In this document: in pieces, positions 60,309 through 64,000 of the stretch | Position numbering within the stretch: the stretch's first letter is position 1 | Layout: each line of letters begins with the position of its first letter | Assembly (NCBI RefSeq): GCF_032380675.1 | Contig: NZ_JAWDIX010000002.1 | Coordinates: forward strand, 372,001 to 436,000 | Direction of reading: 5' to 3' | Length of the DNA: 64,000 bases | Origin: Anaerolentibacter hominis | Lineage (GTDB): Bacteria > Bacillota > Clostridia > Lachnospirales > Lachnospiraceae | Translations under genes and position numbers: made by a program | The notes under the pieces: model-generated | The model's database searches: none | What the model was told of the DNA's origin: nothing | The model's input: the letters and a program-made list of their open reading frames with translations, nothing else

Positions 60309-61463
60309 ATGGCGAGACTGGCGAAGGATTATAAAGATGATACATTGCGTCCTCACGGCTATTTTGATTATAGCCTGTTATTTTTGACGCTTTTTTTGGT
60401 TTGTTTTGGTCTCGTGATGATTTACAGCACCAGTTCCTATACTTCCCAGGTGCGTTACGGCGATTCCATGTATTTTTTGAAAAAGCAGGCCCTCAGTGCC
60501 ATTCTTGGGATTGCCGCCATGCTGTTTATGGGCAAGGTGATCGATTACCGGATTATTATTAAGAAGCTTCCGATTATCCGCATGACGCCGGCGACTCTTT
60601 TATATCTGGTTTCCATCGGACTGCAGGTTCTGGTTCTGTTTATTGGAGAGGATATCAACGGTGCCAAGCGCTGGATTAAGGTGCCTTTACTTGGCTCGTT
60701 CCAGCCTTCTGAGATTTCCAAGGTAGCCACGGTTTTATTTGTGGCTTACCTGGTTTATATTGCGCCGCGGAAACTGGATAAAATGGCGGGATTATTCCGG
60801 ATTGCCCTGTATATTGCCCCGCTGCTGGGTCTGATCGCCAAGGAGAACTTAAGTACCGCTATTATTATCGCGGGTATTTTTATTACAATCTGTTTTGTGG
60901 CCAGCCGCAGAAAGTGGTATTATATTGTGGCCGCTCTGGGGCTTGTGGCGGTTGGGGCCGCGTTTATTTTCCTGGTGGATTACCGTGGAGAACGAATTGA
61001 TGTGTGGCTGAATGTGGAAACGCATGAGAAGGGCTTCCAGATTCTTCAGGGTCTGTATGCGATTGCGTCCGGCGGTCTGTTTGGCACCGGACTGGGGGAG
61101 AGCATGCAGAAGCTGGGCTTTATACCGGAGTCTCACAATGATATGATCTTTGCCGTTATCTGTGAAGAGCTGGGACTGTTCGGGGCAATTATGGTTATTA
61201 TGCTGTTTTTGCTTCTGTTATGGAGAATCTTTATTATCGCCATCAGTGCGCCGGACCTTTTCGGAGGGCTGATCTGTGTGGGTGTTATGGCGCAGATCGC
61301 CATTCAGGTTATCATAAATATTGCCGTTGTTACAAACAGTATTCCGTCTACGGGCATACCGCTGCCCTTTATCAGTTACGGAGGCACGTCCGTAGCCATT
61401 CTGCTGGCTGAGATGGGGGTTGTCCTGTCTGTGTCCAACCAGATTACACACCAGAGAAATTGA
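60309..61463 (+). CDS. ftsW: Septal peptidoglycan polymerase FtsW (SEDS family)
   Basis: A 384-residue membrane protein with about ten segments, the SEDS glycosyltransferase that works with a class B PBP. VMIYSTSSYTSQV follows the first segment, GEDINGAKRWIKV is the family loop, KENLSTA and PESHNDMIFAVICEELG are conserved, and SYGGTS occurs near the C-terminus. AGGAGG lies 12 bases before ATG 60309. Spore-specific SpoVE is the main alternative. Confidence 0.92.
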   Translation: MARLAKDYKDDTLRPHGYFDYSLLFLTLFLVCFGLVMIYSTSSYTSQVRYGDSMYFLKKQALSAILGIAAMLFMGKVIDYRIIIKKLPIIRMTPATLLYLVSIGLQVLVLFIGEDINGAKRWIKVPLLGSFQPSEISKVATVLFVAYLVYIAPRKLDKMAGLFRIALYIAPLLGLIAKENLSTAIIIAGIFITICFVASRRKWYYIVAALGLVAVGAAFIFLVDYRGERIDVWLNVETHEKGFQILQGLYAIASGGLFGTGLGESMQKLGFIPESHNDMIFAVICEELGLFGAIMVIMLFLLLLWRIFIIAISAPDLFGGLICVGVMAQIAIQVIINIAVVTNSIPSTGIPLPFISYGGTSVAILLAEMGVVLSVSNQITHQRN

Positions 61464-61470
61464 GGTGTCT

Positions 61471-62226
61471 ATGGAAGAGGATATTAAGCTTCGGGTTTTG
61501 AAGGAAAAGAAAAAAAAGCGGCGCAGCCGTCTTCGGCTGCGTTTGGCCGTTGTGGCAGGCCTGGTTTTTCTGGCCGCGGTATTTCTTCTTGTTTTCAGGG
61601 TGAAAAATGTGGAAATAACGGGTAATACCTACTATACGGAGGAACAGTTAAAGGATCTGCTGATTCAGGATGGCAAGGACAGAAATACGCTGTATCTTTA
61701 TATGAAAATAAAAAACATGAAAAAAAACAGCATACCGTTTATTGATATGCTGGATGTGGACTTTGTGTCGCCTGGTACACTTAAAATCGGTGTGTATGAA
61801 AAACCGATTGTGGGCTGTGTCCGGTATATGGGCCAATATATTTATTTTGACAAGGACGGCGTTGTGGTGGAAACGGCGGAGGAGGAACTGGACGGAATCC
61901 TCTATATAGGAGGGATGAACGTAAAGGGTTTTGCTCTCTACCAGAAAATGCAGGTAGAAGACGGCAGGATATTCGATACGGTCCGGAATCTGGCCATGCT
62001 GATTAAAAAGTACGAACTGAATGTGGACAAGATCCAGTTCGGCGTCAGCGGGGAAGTAACCTTGTACGCAGGGGATGTGGTGGTGCCGATGGGAAGGAGA
62101 GAGATATACGACGAACCGATAGCGGAATTATCAAAGCTGCTCCCGAAGACGGAGGGACTGAAGGGGACGCTGGATATGACTAATTTTGTACCGGGACAGA
62201 AGCAGGTGATTTTTCAGGAAAACTAA
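61471..62226 (+). CDS. ftsQ: Division protein FtsQ/DivIB
   Basis: A 251-residue bitopic membrane protein of the divisome. A basic cytoplasmic start (KKKKRRSRLRLR) precedes the membrane segment (about residues 27-46), followed by a POTRA domain (VKNVEITGNTYYTEEQL...) and the beta domain. I choose ATG 61471 with GAGGTG directly upstream over the earlier in-frame codons. It lies between ftsW and ftsZ, the usual position. murG and murB, often nearby, are absent. Confidence 0.9.
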   Translation: MEEDIKLRVLKEKKKKRRSRLRLRLAVVAGLVFLAAVFLLVFRVKNVEITGNTYYTEEQLKDLLIQDGKDRNTLYLYMKIKNMKKNSIPFIDMLDVDFVSPGTLKIGVYEKPIVGCVRYMGQYIYFDKDGVVVETAEEELDGILYIGGMNVKGFALYQKMQVEDGRIFDTVRNLAMLIKKYELNVDKIQFGVSGEVTLYAGDVVVPMGRREIYDEPIAELSKLLPKTEGLKGTLDMTNFVPGQKQVIFQEN

Positions 62227-62236
62227 AAAATAAACC

Positions 62237-62265
62237 TTGATATTTTATATAAATACCTTTATTAT
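62237..62265 (+). promoter_or_regulatory. ftsZ promoter
   Basis: TTGATA (62237-62242), a 17-base spacer and TATTAT (62260-62265). A second candidate, TTGACG...TATAGT with a 15-base spacer, lies at 62290-62316. ftsZ therefore probably has promoter activity of its own. Confidence 0.7.
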
Positions 62266-62412
62266 TAATATGATATGCCATAGATATTTTTGACGGGCCC
62301 AGGGAGACACTATAGTTAAGTTTTCAGGGTTTTCGAAGCGCCGGCGGCAGCCGGACAAGCGTCTTAAGCAAAATAGAAACCAGACAGATACGGTTAAGGG
62401 AGGACAAAAGTC

Positions 62413-63633
62413 GTGTTGGAAATCAGAACAAATGAGCCGGATGCAGCAGCCAGAATATTAGTGATAGGCGTGGGCGGAGCCGGCAATAACGCGGTAAACC
62501 GAATGATTGACGAGGGCATAATCGGAGTGGATTTTGCATGTGTAAATACAGATAAGCAGCATTTGAAGAGCTGCAAGTCATCCATCTGCATTCAGATCGG
62601 AGAGAAGCTGACCAAGGGCCTTGGCGCCGGGGCTCAGCCTGAGATGGGCAAGAAGGCGGCGGAAGAAAGCACCGAGGAACTGACCGATCTGATCAAGGAC
62701 TACGATATGGTTTTTGTTACCTGCGGTATGGGCGGCGGCACCGGAACAGGTGCGGCACCGGTTATCGCCGGTATTTCCAAGAATCTGGGTATACTGACAG
62801 TCGGCATTGTGACCAAGCCGTTCCGTTTTGAGGCAAAGACACGTATGTCCAATGCTCTTGAGGGTATTACCAATTTAAGAGAAAATGTGGACACGCTGAT
62901 TGTTATCCCCAATGATAAACTTCTGGAGATTGTAGACCGCCGTACAACGATGCCGGAAGCCTTGAAGAAGGCTGACGAGGTCCTTCAGCAGGGTGTACAG
63001 GGTATCACGGATCTGATCAATGTACCTGGTCTGATTAATCTGGATTTTGCGGATGTGCAGACAGTTATGAAGGACAAGGGTGTGGCCCATATTGGTATCG
63101 GCGTGGGCTTTGGCGATGAGAAGTGTATGGACGCTGTGAAGCAGGCAACCACCAGTCCCCTTCTGGAGACAACGATCCAGGGCGCAAGTCATGTTATTAT
63201 CAATGTATCCGGCGATATCAGCCTGATTGAGGCCAACGATGCGGCTTCTTATGTTCAGGAGCTGGCAGGCGATGATGCCAACATTATCTTCGGTGCAATG
63301 TATGATGAAAATAATCCGGATGCTGCCAGTATCACGGTCATTGCAACCGGACTGCAGGAAGCAAAGGGAAGTAAGCCTCAGGCTGGAAAGAGCAGGGCTG
63401 ATTTTTCTAAGTTTCAGTCCAGACCACAGAGCAGTTACCGGCCGACTCCCAATCCGACACCGACACAGAACACCATGCCGGGTTATAAACCGTCTTTCCA
63501 GAGCCAGGCTCCTGCTCACGAGCAGCAGGTAAGACAGGTAACACCTCGTTCTGCCGGCAATCCAAATCCCAATCAGGGCGGAGGAGACGGAGGAATCAAG
63601 ATTCCGGACTTTTTGAAGAACCGTACCAATTAA
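62413..63633 (+). CDS. ftsZ: Cell division protein FtsZ
   Basis: A 406-residue tubulin-like GTPase that forms the cytokinetic ring. Motifs: VGGAGNNAVNRM near the start, tubulin signature GGGTGTGAAP and NVPGLINLDFADV (T7 loop). The linker (about 315-385) is rich in Gln, Pro and Ser, and the C-terminal peptide IKIPDFLKNR binds partner proteins. The start is GTG 62413, closely followed by TTG 62416, after GGGAGG at about 62398. A strong terminator follows. Confidence 0.97.
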   Translation: MLEIRTNEPDAAARILVIGVGGAGNNAVNRMIDEGIIGVDFACVNTDKQHLKSCKSSICIQIGEKLTKGLGAGAQPEMGKKAAEESTEELTDLIKDYDMVFVTCGMGGGTGTGAAPVIAGISKNLGILTVGIVTKPFRFEAKTRMSNALEGITNLRENVDTLIVIPNDKLLEIVDRRTTMPEALKKADEVLQQGVQGITDLINVPGLINLDFADVQTVMKDKGVAHIGIGVGFGDEKCMDAVKQATTSPLLETTIQGASHVIINVSGDISLIEANDAASYVQELAGDDANIIFGAMYDENNPDAASITVIATGLQEAKGSKPQAGKSRADFSKFQSRPQSSYRPTPNPTPTQNTMPGYKPSFQSQAPAHEQQVRQVTPRSAGNPNPNQGGGDGGIKIPDFLKNRTN

Positions 63634-63656
63634 ATAGAATCAGATAAGAGATTGTT

Positions 63657-63688
63657 ACGCCCGCAAATGGATTATTTGCGGGCGTTTA
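63657..63688 (+). terminator. ftsZ terminator
   Basis: A 12-bp perfect stem, ACGCCCGCAAAT (63657-63668) with ATTTGCGGGCGT (63674-63685), then TTA. The 184-bp dispersed element begins right at its 3' end. Confidence 0.85.
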
Positions 63689-63869
63689 TCATGGAAGTAG
63701 ATAAGACTCCCCCCTTTATAGGTGGTGAGTAAATAACAAATTCGTCTAGGTGGGAGCCCAGTCTCCTTCCAAGATAAAGCCTCCGGCGGATTGCAGAGCC
63801 GCACAGATGTATTATGTCATGCAGAGCATGACGTGCGGCTCGCAGCAAGTACGCCGAGGCGTACTTGAA
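63685..63869 (+). repeat. 184-bp dispersed element, copy 2
   Basis: Matches 37702-37885 with a handful of differences (CTTTA for CTCTA, GTCTAGG for GTCATGG, GCAGAG for GCAAAG, CTCGCAGC for CTCTTTC). It starts at TTTATCAT, ends in GGCGTACTTGAA and keeps the palindrome and the long hairpin. The sequence after the palindrome differs between copies, defining the right edge. Confidence 0.85.
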
Positions 63870-64000
63870 TTATTCTTAAAACTATTCTTTTTTTCTTTTC
63901 CTTTCCTTTCTTTTTTCGACATCCCAATCTTCGCACATTTAAGGGGAATTCCTGAAATTTAGCAGATGTGAGGTCATTTCCTGACTGAAAATAACGCGGC

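Larger units (their letters stand above)
63634..64000. other. Intergenic tail downstream of ftsZ
   Basis: 367 bases to the window end. They hold the ftsZ terminator (63657-63688), copy 2 of the 184-bp element (63685-63869) and a pyrimidine run (63885-63917). Nothing coding is convincing after that. Confidence 0.7.

Noticed and set aside
63750..63962. 70-residue frame in copy 2 of the 184-bp element
   Set aside because: It shares residues with the frame in copy 1 only because the DNA is nearly identical; beyond the element it runs into a pyrimidine tract giving a Phe/Leu-rich stretch.

Overview
The window looks like a chromosomal segment from a spore-forming, anaerobic Gram-positive bacterium of the class Clostridia, most likely family Lachnospiraceae. 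The reasons are strong AGGAGG ribosome binding sites, TTGACA/TATAAT promoters with TGn extended -10 elements, a SpoVB-type flippase, a PASTA kinase, an NfnAB ferredoxin/NAD(P)H transhydrogenase pair, a meso-diaminopimelate type of peptidoglycan pathway, and several small protein families typical of Lachnospiraceae. This is inferred by reading; no database search was run. Most of the window is housekeeping DNA. The unusual material is in the intergenic regions.

Layout. 1-4200: the 3' end of an RsiV-like gene, a small DUF3006-like gene, and a converging histidine kinase/response regulator pair. 4200-11850: nfnAB, then an accessory stretch with a hairpin plus a four-copy 68-bp tandem repeat, a degenerate GGDEF-EAL protein, a shortened DUF5688 protein, a heptad-repeat coiled-coil protein, tRNA-Arg(CCG) and a membrane-anchored unknown. 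11850-15610: a pseudouridine synthase, NAD-dependent DNA ligase and MetA. 15700-23600: spoVB (minus strand), the iscR-iscS-iscU-mnmA sulfur operon, and a PHP phosphatase plus rqcH (minus strand). 23700-25640: yicC/yloC-gmk-rpoZ. 25740-35330: three tandem signal peptidases, an FAH-family protein, a transsulfuration enzyme, dapF, murE, a truncated murE-like gene and murF. 35350-47660: priA-def-fmt-yugP-rsmB-rlmN-PP2C-prkC-rsgA-rpe-thiN. 47700-51100: ychF, lgt and a DUF2974-like hydrolase. 51250-63640: a division and cell wall (dcw) cluster of mraZ, rsmH, ftsL-like, two penicillin-binding proteins, mraY, murD, ftsW, ftsQ/divIB and ftsZ.

How the genes work together. Two long blocks serve cell-wall synthesis and division. 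DapF, MurE, MurF, MraY and MurD make the lipid-linked precursor, SpoVB-like and FtsW-type proteins and two transpeptidases use it, and PrkC with its PP2C phosphatase could sense and regulate the process. The priA-to-thiN block couples replication restart, protein N-terminal processing, rRNA methylation and ribosome assembly. It is the conserved Firmicutes yloC-gmk-rpoZ...priA-def-fmt...prkC-rsgA-rpe-thiN arrangement, here split by about 9.7 kb of inserted signal peptidase, amino-acid and Mur genes.

Most unusual content: at least three families of structured non-coding repeats. (1) A modular array of GTGAAA boxes alternating with short hairpins is present three times (236-346, 33755-33824, 60079-60262), each time starting at the stop codon of the upstream gene, with stems that differ in sequence but stay paired. 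(2) A two-hairpin element ending in TGCAGGGGNATAAA is present at 11167-11243 and 30916-30988, with a degenerate third module at 11131-11168. (3) A roughly 184-bp element of about 95% identity is present at 37702-37885 and 63685-63869 and ends in a perfect palindrome. Single-copy structured loci include a cruciform-like element at 17316-17432, a promoter-hairpin-tandem-repeat locus at 6970-7340 and two 38-bp hairpin units at 49825-49900. A clear MraZ-box array lies at 51304-51343.
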